NCBI RefSeq assembly: GCF_004362055.1
Contig: NZ_SNXB01000003.1
Location: 124,001-188,000, forward strand
Source: Flavobacterium sp. 245
GTDB taxonomy: Bacteria; Bacteroidota; Bacteroidia; Flavobacteriales; Flavobacteriaceae
Reading direction: 5' to 3'
Length of the DNA stretch: 64,000 nt
Shown: piece by piece, positions 14,923 to 22,904 of the stretch
How the letters are laid out: the number at the start of each line of letters is the position of its first letter
Numbering within the stretch: position 1 is the stretch's first letter
Notes under the pieces: model-generated
Seen by the model: only the letters and a program-made list of their open reading frames with translations
The model's database searches: none
Told to the model about the DNA's origin: nothing
Translations under genes and position numbers: made by a program

Positions 14923-15735
14923 TCAAACCAAAAAATCCGAACACAATCGTTGTTTAAATCGATCAATAGGTTTCAAATCGACATTGGTATCTCCGTTGAG
15001 AACATCAAAAGGATCGTCTAAACCGCTAATTAATAAATACAAATAGCAAAACAAAAACGTAATGGCAGACGTTACCAGATAATCGGCTGAGGGGCTTTTA
15101 AATTTGGTTATCAGTAAAAGCGACATTACGATAAACAAAATACTTTGCAGCAAGGTATAAGCCGGTTTGATAAAGTTGTTTCTCGAAATCGAATAGGCAC
15201 GGGTAAGCTGTTTTCGCATTGCATTCGTATTTTCCTGTATGCCTTTTATGGCTTCTTTGTCGACACCTCTTTCGGCAAAATAATACGCAATCTCATTTGA
15301 TTTTCGAATTAAGGGAAAGATAACCGTAGAATCTTTTCCGTGGGAATAAATCCATGCAATAATACCATCGGTAATGGCGATCATTTGCTCGCGTAAAAAA
15401 GTGCTGTCTAATTCTTCTTTGCACAAATCAGATGTCCCTGTTCTTGGCGCCCTGAAAGCCAGATAAATCCAATCTTTAATCGCTTCGAGATTTGAAGCCA
15501 CTTCGCCCGGGATTTTTTCACTTTCTTTAAAATCGGTCATGGTTGCCGCCAATAATAATCCGAATACAAAAAAGGCTCCTGTAAAAATAATCGTGATATC
15601 GGATAGTTCTATCAAATCGTGAAAATCCTGTCCGTAAAAAGAAAGGTTTTTGAATACAAAGTTTTTAATTATTAAGATGGCTAGTGCGGCAATAAAGGAC
15701 TTTAGGATTATGGTTCTCTGCTGTATAAATTTCAT
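14923..15735 (-). CDS. Bestrophin-like/DUF4239-type membrane protein, 270 aa
   Basis: The protein has four likely membrane helices, at about residues 12-30, 46-66, 195-212 and 220-240. A long cytoplasmic helical segment separates the two pairs. The end of the protein, LISGLDDPFDVLNGDTNVDLKPIDRF, resembles the conserved LDxPF...G...L.P...F motif of bestrophin-like (DUF4239) proteins, a family of candidate anion channels. No enzymatic motif is seen. It stands upstream of the Hachiman block and downstream of rtcB on the same strand, but a terminator and repeats separate it from rtcB, so it is not clearly part of either system. Confidence 0.6.
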   Translation of the reverse strand: MKFIQQRTIILKSFIAALAILIIKNFVFKNLSFYGQDFHDLIELSDITIIFTGAFFVFGLLLAATMTDFKESEKIPGEVASNLEAIKDWIYLAFRAPRTGTSDLCKEELDSTFLREQMIAITDGIIAWIYSHGKDSTVIFPLIRKSNEIAYYFAERGVDKEAIKGIQENTNAMRKQLTRAYSISRNNFIKPAYTLLQSILFIVMSLLLITKFKSPSADYLVTSAITFLFCYLYLLISGLDDPFDVLNGDTNVDLKPIDRFKQRLCSDFLV

Positions 15736-15767
15736 TCGTTTTTTTTTGGGGCAAATTAAAGTAATTT

Positions 15768-15865
15768 AATCTCGCAAAGACGCAGAGGCGCAAAGTTTTC
15801 TTTTATACTATGTGTTTTAAGTTTTTTAAGGTACAGCGTTAGACGCACTGCTGTGCGTCTCTACA
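15768..15865. repeat. Intergenic repeat modules
   Basis: A CTCGCAAAGACGCAGAGGCG module of the family seen at 7566 and 18149 is followed by a hairpin AGACGCAC (15841-15848) / GTGCGTCT (15853-15860). No gene is visible in 15736-16009. Confidence 0.6.
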
Positions 15866-15974
15866 CTGAAAACTGCGACTGATAACTAAATACCCCGTCA
15901 TCTCCTTAATTTAATGTTTGTCATAAAATGAGGAAACCTTTGTCCCTTTGAAACTCTGCACCTTTGAACCTAAA

Positions 15975-16006
15975 AAACCTAACAGGTTTTAAAAACCTGT
16001 TAGGTT
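15975..16006 (-). terminator. Terminator of rtcB
   Basis: AAACCTAACAGGTTT (15975-15989) pairs with AAACCTGTTAGGTTT (15992-16006). On the minus strand a T run follows, directly after the rtcB stop. Confidence 0.8.
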
Positions 16007-16009
16007 TGC

Positions 16010-17431
16010 TTAATCTTCTCTGCTTCCATCATCCGCCATTCTGACCATTTTTGGGGTAAACTTTGCAACGACATCAACTAAATCCTGTTGTGCTTCCATA
16101 ACCTGATTAATATCTTTATAGGCCATTGGTGCTTCGTCTGAACCTGCACCAATAAGCGTTACGCCGTGATCTTTTAAGATCGATTGCATTTCGGTTTTCG
16201 TTATGTTTTTAATGGCCTGAGTTCTGCTCATTTGTCTTCCTGCTCCATGCGAAGCCGAATTAATCGCGTTCTCCTCTCCTTTTCCTCTTACCAAAAATCC
16301 CGGTGCGGTCATACTTCCCGGAATGATTCCCATAACGTCTTTTCCGGCTGGAGTTGCTCCTTTTCTGTGTACGATTACTTCTTCTCCGTTCCAGGTTTCT
16401 TTCCATGCAAAATTATGGTGGTTTTCTACTTTGGCTAAAATCGTTGCTCCTAAAGCTTTCTCCATTTTGTTATGGATAATTTCATGACAAGCCGATGCGT
16501 AATCTCCCGCCAAATTCATCGCCATCCAATATTCCTGACCCAATTGCGAATTCATATCCAAATACGCTAAGTTTCTTGCCACTTCCGGAAGTTTACAAAC
16601 CTCTTTGGCGATTTTAGTATAATGCCCGGCAATGGTTGCGCCCATTCCACGTGAACCGGAATGCGTTAACAAAGCGACATATTTCCCTTTTGGGATATTT
16701 AAAACGGCATCGTCCTTTGCAAATTCCATGATTCCGAATTCCACAAAGTGATTTCCTCCACCAGAAGATCCCAATTGCGACCAGGCTTTATCTTTCAAGT
16801 TTTTCACAAACGGATTCATATTGAAAGTATCATTCTCCAAAATCGAGTGATCTGATTTGTATTGTCCCTGAAAACCATGACCCGCACCAAACTTAGAATG
16901 TGCCATTAATTCTCTTTTGAATTTAGCTTCGTTTTCAAAGTAAAAATCTTCCGGAATATCGTAAACCGACAACGCCATTCTACAACCAATATCAACACCA
17001 ACACCATACGGAATAATAGCATTTCTCGTTGCTAAAACTCCGCCAATTGGTAAGCCATAACCCTGATGCGCATCAGGCATTAAAGCTCCGGCAACGGTAA
17101 CCGGCAGTTTCATGGCAACTTCCATTTGTTTTCTGGCGCCGTCTTCGATATGTTCTAATCCGTAAGCAGAATATTCGTTTGGATTTTGATTTAAAGCGAT
17201 AAAATCTTCTGGTTTTTCATTCGCTTTTTCAATCAAGGCAATCGCGAGTTTGCTAAAAATAGCATCGTCTGTATAATTTTCTGGTGTTTCCAAAACGTTT
17301 TTGAAATTGGTTATCATTTCATCGCGTTTTAGCCCGTGTCTTTTACTGTTTATTTTTAATGCGATTCCGATTATTTTTCCTTCCGGGAATCCTAATTCCA
17401 TTAATTCAAATCCGTTGATTTGTGTTTTCAT
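16010..17431 (-). CDS. rtcB: RNA-splicing ligase RtcB
   Basis: The 473-residue protein joins RNA 2',3'-cyclic phosphate (or 3'-phosphate) ends to 5'-OH ends using GTP and Mn2+. The active site is complete: D147 and C150 in GVDIGC, H228 in GSSGGGNHFVE, H258 in LTHSGSRG, the HH pair at 338-339, and the guanylylated histidine H395 in NSASHGAGR. All metal and GMP contacts of the family are present, so it should be active. The gene has its own terminator. A palindromic site lies 35 bases upstream of its start, and the same site occurs upstream of the slipin/tRNA-like region. The divergent HD and WYL genes complete the local cluster. Likely role: repair of tRNA or rRNA broken by ribotoxins or stress. 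Confidence 0.93.
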   Translation of the reverse strand: MKTQINGFELMELGFPEGKIIGIALKINSKRHGLKRDEMITNFKNVLETPENYTDDAIFSKLAIALIEKANEKPEDFIALNQNPNEYSAYGLEHIEDGARKQMEVAMKLPVTVAGALMPDAHQGYGLPIGGVLATRNAIIPYGVGVDIGCRMALSVYDIPEDFYFENEAKFKRELMAHSKFGAGHGFQGQYKSDHSILENDTFNMNPFVKNLKDKAWSQLGSSGGGNHFVEFGIMEFAKDDAVLNIPKGKYVALLTHSGSRGMGATIAGHYTKIAKEVCKLPEVARNLAYLDMNSQLGQEYWMAMNLAGDYASACHEIIHNKMEKALGATILAKVENHHNFAWKETWNGEEVIVHRKGATPAGKDVMGIIPGSMTAPGFLVRGKGEENAINSASHGAGRQMSRTQAIKNITKTEMQSILKDHGVTLIGAGSDEAPMAYKDINQVMEAQQDLVDVVAKFTPKMVRMADDGSRED

Positions 17432-17465
17432 ATCCTTGTATTTTGATAAAGCAAAGGTTTTACTT

Positions 17466-17490
17466 TACTACGCAATTATTTTGCGCAGTA
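17466..17490. promoter_or_regulatory. Palindromic operator between rtcB and the HD/WYL genes
   Basis: TACTACGCA (17466-17474) and TGCGCAGTA (17482-17490) are inverted copies matching at eight of nine positions around ATTATTT. The site is 35 bases upstream of the rtcB start and 33 bases upstream of the HD gene start, so one protein could control both directions. The closest relative in the window is at 7434-7455. Confidence 0.6.
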
Positions 17491-17522
17491 AAAAACAATC
17501 GTTATTTTTGAGAAAAAACTAC

Positions 17523-18146
17523 ATGAATCTTAAAGATAAATATACCGAATTACTCTCGAATATTGGTTTTGGAGAAAATGAGATTCAGCAAAATTGGCTT
17601 GATTTAGAAAAGGCTTATTCCAAAAAATCAAGACATTATCATAATCTAACACATATCCAAGATATGATCAGCGAATATGAAACGTTTTTTGATCAGCTTC
17701 AATTTCCGAAGGAAGTTTTGTATTCCATTTTTTATCACGACTACATTTATGTAAGCAGCAAAAAAGATAACGAACTGAAAAGTGCTGAATATGCCGTAAA
17801 GATTCTTCCAAAGGAAACCACTTTTAATTCGGAATTGGTTTTTGATATGATTTGTGCGACGCAATTGCATCAACACAATAAAATAGAAGATATCAATTGG
17901 CTAATCGATTTTGATTTGAAAATTCTCGCCAGAGATTGGGACGATTATAAAATCTATTTTGAACAGATTAGAAAGGAATACCGCATTTATCCTGATTTTC
18001 TCTACAAACCCGGACGTGCAAAAGCCTTGAAACATTTTCTGGAAAACGAATTTATTTTTCAAACCGATGCGTTTCGGAATTTATATGAAGAGAAAGCGAG
18101 AGTTAATATTGAAAAAGAGATAAACATTTTAGAACGCAAAAAATAA
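17523..18146 (+). CDS. HD-superfamily metal-dependent phosphohydrolase (COG4339-like), 207 aa
   Basis: I chose ATG 17523; the upstream extension to 17301 runs antisense into rtcB. The protein is a compact HD-domain hydrolase. SRHYHNLTHIQDM (H38, H40, H44) and FYHDYIY (H72, D73) supply metal ligands, followed by KDNELKSAEYA, which matches the NExxSA motif of the predicted phosphohydrolase group COG4339. It is divergent from rtcB across the palindromic operator and is followed by the WYL gene. HD enzymes of this kind can act on nucleotides or RNA phosphate ends, so a part in trimming or resetting RNA termini for RtcB is plausible but unproven. Confidence 0.75.
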   Translation: MNLKDKYTELLSNIGFGENEIQQNWLDLEKAYSKKSRHYHNLTHIQDMISEYETFFDQLQFPKEVLYSIFYHDYIYVSSKKDNELKSAEYAVKILPKETTFNSELVFDMICATQLHQHNKIEDINWLIDFDLKILARDWDDYKIYFEQIRKEYRIYPDFLYKPGRAKALKHFLENEFIFQTDAFRNLYEEKARVNIEKEINILERKK

Positions 18147-18148
18147 TC

Positions 18149-18296
18149 TCGCAGAGTCGCGAAGTCGCAAAGATTTTGTTTCACGCAGATTGGGCAGATT
18201 TAAGAAGATTTCTTTTTTATCTTTTCAATCCTTTACCTAGAGACTTAAAAAATAAAAACTTTGCGACTTCGCGACTTTGCGAGCAAAAACAACACA
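18149..18296. repeat. Large inverted repeat between the HD and WYL genes
   Basis: TCTCGCAGAGTCGCGAAGTC plus GCAAAG (about 18149-18174) is nearly the reverse complement of CTTTGCGACTTCGCGACTTT plus GCGAG (about 18259-18283). Between them lies a CAGATTGGGCAGATTTAAG and TTTTCAATCCTTTA module. The element occupies the whole HD-WYL gap and could form a strong RNA hairpin that separates expression of the two genes. Confidence 0.7.
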
Positions 18297-18298
18297 AC

Positions 18299-19336
18299 AT
18301 GTCACAAAACAAAAACGCCTTAATACGCTACAAAACAATCGACAAATGCCTGCAGAATAAATACCGGCAATGGACTTTAGAAGATTTAATCGAATGCTGT
18401 TCTGAAGCTTTGTTTGAATATGAAGGACGTGAGAACCCAATCAGCAAACGAACGATTCAAATGGATATTCAATTAATGCGAAGTGAAAAACTGGGCTATA
18501 ATGCGCCAATAGTTGTTTACGACAAAAAGTTTTATAAATATGAAGACGAAGATTTTTCGATAACCGATATTCCGCTGACGGAGACCGACATGAATGTTTT
18601 GACTGAAACGGTTTCTATGTTGAAACAGTTTAAGGATTTCTCTTTGTTTAATGATGTATCAGATATTTTACAGCGACTGGAAGATAAAATCTATGCCGAG
18701 AAATCACATACCAAACCCGTTATTTATCTGGATAAAAACGAGAATCTGAAAGGACTGCATTATCTTGATGAAATATATCAGGCTATTGTAAAGAAAGTTG
18801 TTTTGGTAATTACTTATAAATCATTCAAATCTAGAGACGAAACAAAATTCCATTTTCATCCTTTTATATTGAAGGAATTCAACAATCGCTGGTTTTTGAT
18901 TGGAAAGAAAAATTCTTCTCAGCCAATTACCAATTTAGCTTTGGACAGAATTATAGCAATTGATTACGATTTTAACCTTCCTTATTTAGATGAAGATTTT
19001 GATGCCGAAAGCTATTATAAAGATGTAATTGGCGTTACGGTTAATTCAGGATTAAAAGCGAGACGAATTGAACTATGGGTTGATGCTTCAAATGCGCCTT
19101 ACGTTCTCACAAAGCCTTTGCACACTTCACAACGATTAATCAAAGAAAATGAAGACGGAAGTATCATTTTACATTTGTTTGTGATACCAAATTATGAAAT
19201 GGAACGCCTTCTGTTAGGATTTGGAAGCTGTCTTGAAATATTAAAGCCTGAAGGTTTGAGAAATCGGATGAAAAAGATTCTTCAAAATGCAATTTCGCTT
19301 TATGATCCTGTAGATTTAACTGACATAAATGCATAA
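18299..19336 (+). CDS. WYL-domain transcriptional regulator, 345 aa
   Basis: ATG 18299 (MSQNKNALIRYKTIDKCLQN) is chosen over the earlier in-frame start at 18176, which lies within the repeat. Residues 1-75 form a winged helix-turn-helix (SKRTIQMDIQLMRSEKLGYN). The middle carries the WYL core (VVLVITYKSF, FHFHPFILKEFNNRWFLIGKK) and the C-terminus the WCX extension (LLLGFGSCLEILKPEGLR). Proteins of this YafY-like shape sense nucleic acid or nucleotide ligands and control DNA-damage, CRISPR and RNA-repair genes. It is the obvious candidate to bind the palindromes at 17466 and 7434. That link is inferred from position only. Confidence 0.85.
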   Translation: MSQNKNALIRYKTIDKCLQNKYRQWTLEDLIECCSEALFEYEGRENPISKRTIQMDIQLMRSEKLGYNAPIVVYDKKFYKYEDEDFSITDIPLTETDMNVLTETVSMLKQFKDFSLFNDVSDILQRLEDKIYAEKSHTKPVIYLDKNENLKGLHYLDEIYQAIVKKVVLVITYKSFKSRDETKFHFHPFILKEFNNRWFLIGKKNSSQPITNLALDRIIAIDYDFNLPYLDEDFDAESYYKDVIGVTVNSGLKARRIELWVDASNAPYVLTKPLHTSQRLIKENEDGSIILHLFVIPNYEMERLLLGFGSCLEILKPEGLRNRMKKILQNAISLYDPVDLTDINA

Positions 19337-19502
19337 TTTTTTACATAATACCGAATTAAATCCCGTTTTAAAATCAAAAAAGATTTTTTACCGCATTAAT
19401 TTTGTTAAAATTTCAAAAAAGAATAGTATATTTCAGTTAAAATTTAACCACAAAACCCTGTAAACCAAAGACATTTTTTAATTAACCAAAAATTTATTAA
19501 AA

Positions 19503-19539
19503 AATAATATGCATGCATAGTATTTTTTAATTATATTTG
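19503..19539 (+). promoter_or_regulatory. Promoter with palindromic operator of the beta-oxidation operon
   Basis: A 22-base near-perfect palindrome centred on ATGCATGCAT (19503-19524) overlaps the -33 region of a -7 element TATATTTG (19532-19539). The MarR-family gene begins at 19558. The geometry fits autorepression by that regulator. Confidence 0.6.
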
Positions 19540-19557
19540 AAATCGATATAGTTACCT

Positions 19558-20016
19558 ATGAAAGACAAAACGATAGATTATATTTTGAGAGCGACATGGC
19601 AAGCTGTTTCAAGAATGTACAATGAAGAAGCTGCAAAGTACGATGCCACAATGGCGACAGGATTTGCACTATTGAGTATGGACAAGGAAGAAGGAACACC
19701 ATCAACCGCTTTAGGCCCTAGAATGGGAATGGAAGCCACAAGCTTAACCAGAACGCTCAAATCTATGGAAGAAAAAGGTTTAATTGTTCGCAAGAAAAAC
19801 CCAAGTGACGGCCGTGGTGTTTTGATTTACCTGACCGAATTTGGAAAAGAAAAAAGAGATTTATCTAAAAATACAGTTTTGAAGTTTAATGAAACGGTTA
19901 AGAAACATGTCTCGGAAGAAAAGCTGAAACATTTTATCGAAGTTTCTGAAATCATCAATGAACTTATTCACGATAAAAATATATTTAATCAAACAGAAAA
20001 TACAGAAAATGAATAG
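19558..20016 (+). CDS. MarR-family transcriptional regulator of fatty-acid degradation
   Basis: The 152-residue protein has the MarR winged-helix fold: an N-terminal dimerisation helix, a recognition region (TALGPRMGMEATSLTRTLKS), the wing (MEEKGLIVRKKNPSDGRGVL) and C-terminal dimerisation helices. It is the first gene of a run containing the bifunctional hydratase/dehydrogenase, thiolase and acyl-CoA dehydrogenase. It most likely represses the operon and is released by acyl-CoA or free fatty acids. The palindrome overlapping the promoter upstream is the probable operator. Spacing to the next gene is 54 bases, without a terminator. Confidence 0.85.
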   Translation: MKDKTIDYILRATWQAVSRMYNEEAAKYDATMATGFALLSMDKEEGTPSTALGPRMGMEATSLTRTLKSMEEKGLIVRKKNPSDGRGVLIYLTEFGKEKRDLSKNTVLKFNETVKKHVSEEKLKHFIEVSEIINELIHDKNIFNQTENTENE

Positions 20017-20070
20017 TATTTCTTTTAAGAGATAATTCAGATTCTGGCAAAAAACAAATATTAAGTACCT

Positions 20071-22461
20071 ATGAAACGCACAATTAAAAAAGTTGCTGTA
20101 ATTGGATCCGGAATTATGGGTTCAGGAATAGCTTGCCATTTTGCCAATATTGGTGTTGAAGTCTTACTTCTTGACATCGTACCGCGCGAATTGACCGAGG
20201 CTGAAGCTAAAAAAGGATTAACTCTTGAAAGTAAAGCTGTTCGCAACCGAGTGGTAAACGAGCACTTGGCGAATTCATTAAAATCGAAACCATCTCCTAT
20301 TTACAGTCAAAAATTTGCTAGCCGAATCACAACTGGAAATACGACTGATGATATGGCAAGAATTGCCAATGTTGATTGGATTATTGAAGTTGTTGTGGAG
20401 CGTTTGGATATCAAAAAATTGGTTTTTGAACAAATCGAGAAATTCCGTACTCCGGGAACTTTGGTTACATCAAACACTTCTGGTATTCCAATTCATTTTA
20501 TGAGCGAAGGAAGAAGCGAAGATTTTCAAAAACACTTTTGCGGAACCCACTTTTTTAACCCTGCGCGTTACTTAAAATTATTTGAAATTATTCCTGGTCC
20601 AAAAACTTCTACTGAAGTTTTGGATTTCTTAAACGAATACGGTTCTAAATTCTTAGGAAAAACTTCGGTTGTTGCTAAAGATACTCCGGCGTTTATTGGA
20701 AACAGAATTGGTATTTACGGCATTCAGAGTTTATTCCATTTGGTTAAAGAAATGGGATTAACAATTGAAGAAGTTGATAAATTGACTGGTCCGGTAATTG
20801 GTCGTCCAAAATCGGCTACTTTCCGTACCGTTGACGTTGTTGGTTTGGATACTTTGGTGCACGTTGCCAATGGTATTTATGAAAACTGCCCAACAGACGA
20901 ACAACACGAATTGTTTAAACTTCCTGATTTCGTCAATAAAATGATGGAAAACAAATGGTTAGGAAGCAAAACTGGTCAAGGTTTTTACAAAAAAGTAGAT
21001 AAAGATATTTTGTCTTTAGACTTAGATACATTAGAATACCGTGCTGCTAAAAAAGCAAATTTTGCTACGCTTGAACTGACAAAAACTATTGATAAGCCAA
21101 TCAATCGTTTTAAAGTTTTAGTAAAAGGAAAAGACAAAGCGGGTGAATTCTACCGTAAGAGTTTTTCTGGAATGTTTGCTTATGTGTCAAACAGAATTCC
21201 TGAAATCTCAGATGAATTATACAAAATTGATGATGCGATGAAAGCCGGTTTTGGATGGGAAAATGGTCCATTCGAAATCTGGGATGCGATTGGTGTTGCC
21301 AACGGAATCGAAATCATGAAAGCAGAAGGTTTAGAGCCTGCAGCATGGGTTACTGAAATGTTAGCTTCTGGAAGTGAAAGCTTCTACTCTGTAAAAGAAG
21401 GAGCAACTTATTTCTACAATATTCCAACAAAATCACAAGTTAAAGTTCCTGGACAAGATTCCTTCATTATTCTGAACAACATCCGCGAAAGCAAAAAAGT
21501 TTGGAGCAATAGCGGTGCAATCATTCAGGATTTAGGAGATGGAATTTTGAACTTAGAATTCCAATCTAAAATGAATACAATTGGTGGCGATGTACTTCAG
21601 GCTATCAATAAAGCAATCGACTTATCTGAAAAGGAATATCAAGGTTTGGTTATTGGTAACCAGGCAGCGAATTTCTCTGTTGGAGCTAATATCGGAATGA
21701 TTTTCATGATGGCAGTTGAGCAGGAATATGACGAATTGAACATGGCGATTAAATTGTTCCAGGACACTATGATGCGCGTTCGTTACTCTTCTATTCCAGT
21801 TGTAGTGGCGCCTCACGGAATGACTTTTGGCGGTGGATGCGAAATGAGCTTACACGCTGATAAAGTAGTTGCTGCTGCAGAAACGTACATGGGATTGGTT
21901 GAATTTGGTGTTGGTGTACTTCCTGGTGGTGGTGGATCTAAAGAAATGGCTTTGAGAGCGTCTGATTTATTCCGCAAAAACGATGTGGAATTGAACGTTC
22001 TTCAAGAGTATTTCTTAACGATCGCTATGGCAAAAGTATCAACTTCTGGTTACGAAGCTTTTGATACCGGACTTCTTCAACATGGTAAAGATGTTATCGT
22101 AGTAAACAAAGATCGTCAGATCGCTGAAGCTAAGAAACATGCTTTATTAATGGCTGAAGCGGGTTATACACAACCGATCAGAAGAACTGATGTTAAGGTT
22201 TTAGGTAAACAAGCATTAGGAATGTTCTTAGTTGGAACAGATCAAATGGAAGCTGGAAAATACATTTCTGAGCACGATAAAAAAATCGCTAACAAACTGG
22301 CTTACGTAATGGCTGGTGGTGATTTATCTGAAGCTACTTTAGTATCTGAACAATATTTATTAGATATCGAACGCGAAGCTTTCTTATCTCTTTGTACAGA
22401 GCGTAAGACTTTAGAGAGAATTCAGTATATGTTAACTAAAGGAAAACCTTTGAGAAACTAG
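20071..22461 (+). CDS. 3-hydroxyacyl-CoA dehydrogenase/enoyl-CoA hydratase, bifunctional
   Basis: The 796-residue enzyme performs the hydration and NAD+-dependent oxidation steps of fatty-acid beta-oxidation. The NAD-binding Rossmann domain comes first (VAVIGSGIMGSGIACHFANI near residues 8-27), then the HCDH signature (GTHFFNPARYLKLFEIIPG and KDTPAFIGNRIG), a second HCDH C-terminal domain, and a crotonase-fold hydratase at about residues 480-680 with FGGGCEMSLHAD and FGVGVLPGGGGSKEMA. Domain order is dehydrogenase first, hydratase last, opposite to E. coli FadB, so I give no gene symbol. The following thiolase and dehydrogenase genes complete the cycle. Confidence 0.92.
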   Translation: MKRTIKKVAVIGSGIMGSGIACHFANIGVEVLLLDIVPRELTEAEAKKGLTLESKAVRNRVVNEHLANSLKSKPSPIYSQKFASRITTGNTTDDMARIANVDWIIEVVVERLDIKKLVFEQIEKFRTPGTLVTSNTSGIPIHFMSEGRSEDFQKHFCGTHFFNPARYLKLFEIIPGPKTSTEVLDFLNEYGSKFLGKTSVVAKDTPAFIGNRIGIYGIQSLFHLVKEMGLTIEEVDKLTGPVIGRPKSATFRTVDVVGLDTLVHVANGIYENCPTDEQHELFKLPDFVNKMMENKWLGSKTGQGFYKKVDKDILSLDLDTLEYRAAKKANFATLELTKTIDKPINRFKVLVKGKDKAGEFYRKSFSGMFAYVSNRIPEISDELYKIDDAMKAGFGWENGPFEIWDAIGVANGIEIMKAEGLEPAAWVTEMLASGSESFYSVKEGATYFYNIPTKSQVKVPGQDSFIILNNIRESKKVWSNSGAIIQDLGDGILNLEFQSKMNTIGGDVLQAINKAIDLSEKEYQGLVIGNQAANFSVGANIGMIFMMAVEQEYDELNMAIKLFQDTMMRVRYSSIPVVVAPHGMTFGGGCEMSLHADKVVAAAETYMGLVEFGVGVLPGGGGSKEMALRASDLFRKNDVELNVLQEYFLTIAMAKVSTSGYEAFDTGLLQHGKDVIVVNKDRQIAEAKKHALLMAEAGYTQPIRRTDVKVLGKQALGMFLVGTDQMEAGKYISEHDKKIANKLAYVMAGGDLSEATLVSEQYLLDIEREAFLSLCTERKTLERIQYMLTKGKPLRN

Positions 22462-22896
22462 TATCAAGTAATAAGAATTAAGTATTAAGAAATGCATCAG
22501 TTTGAAAAATTAAAGATTTGGCAGAAGGCGATGGATATTGCGGTTCATGTTTATGAAATTTCTTCCTTATTACCGAATGACGAAAAATTCAATTTAATTC
22601 ATCAAATAAAAAAATGCGCGGTTTCAATTCCTTCAAATATAGCAGAGGGTTCTGGAAGAAATTCTGAAAAAGAATTTATGCACTTCTTAGGAATTGCAAA
22701 TGGTTCAACTTTCGAATTAATAACGCAATTAATACTTGCTAAAAGGCTTAAACTTGTTAATGAAGATCTTATTCAACCCACTATTAATCAACTAGTAGAG
22801 GTTTCAAATATGAACTTTTCCTTTCAAAGAACATTAAAAGATAAAATCAACAAAACAATTGGAAAATCTTAATACTTAATTCTCCAATCTTAATAC
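22461..22896. mobile_element. Four-helix-bundle cassette bounded by 29-bp inverted repeats (IVS-like)
   Basis: The left repeat (22461-22489) and right repeat (22868-22896) are inverted copies; they share GAATTAAGTATTAAG exactly and most of the outer half. The unit contains one ORF, whose stop codon lies inside the right repeat, and it begins at the stop codon of the preceding gene. This is the layout of the intervening sequences known from 23S rRNA genes, where the inverted repeats form a stem that RNase III can cut, but here it sits inside a protein-coding operon. Confidence 0.6.
22492..22872 (+). CDS. Four-helix-bundle protein (23S rRNA intervening-sequence protein family)
   Basis: The 126-residue protein matches the S23/IVP four-helix-bundle family: FEKLKIWQKAMDIAVHVYEI at the start, then HQIKKCAVSIPSNIAEGSGR, the family signature, and helical segments to the end. 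Members are usually encoded in intervening sequences within 23S rRNA genes or as free copies near defence and mobile loci; the molecular function is unknown, though the bundle forms ring-like pentamers. It interrupts an otherwise orderly beta-oxidation operon and is framed by inverted repeats, so it behaves as a cassette rather than a metabolic gene. Confidence 0.85.
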   Translation: MHQFEKLKIWQKAMDIAVHVYEISSLLPNDEKFNLIHQIKKCAVSIPSNIAEGSGRNSEKEFMHFLGIANGSTFELITQLILAKRLKLVNEDLIQPTINQLVEVSNMNFSFQRTLKDKINKTIGKS

Positions 22897-22904
22897 AATC
22901 ATTT

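Noticed and set aside
17301..17522. N-terminal extension of the HD protein from 17301
   Set aside because: It overlaps rtcB in antisense and the operator; ATG 17523 gives the normal domain start.
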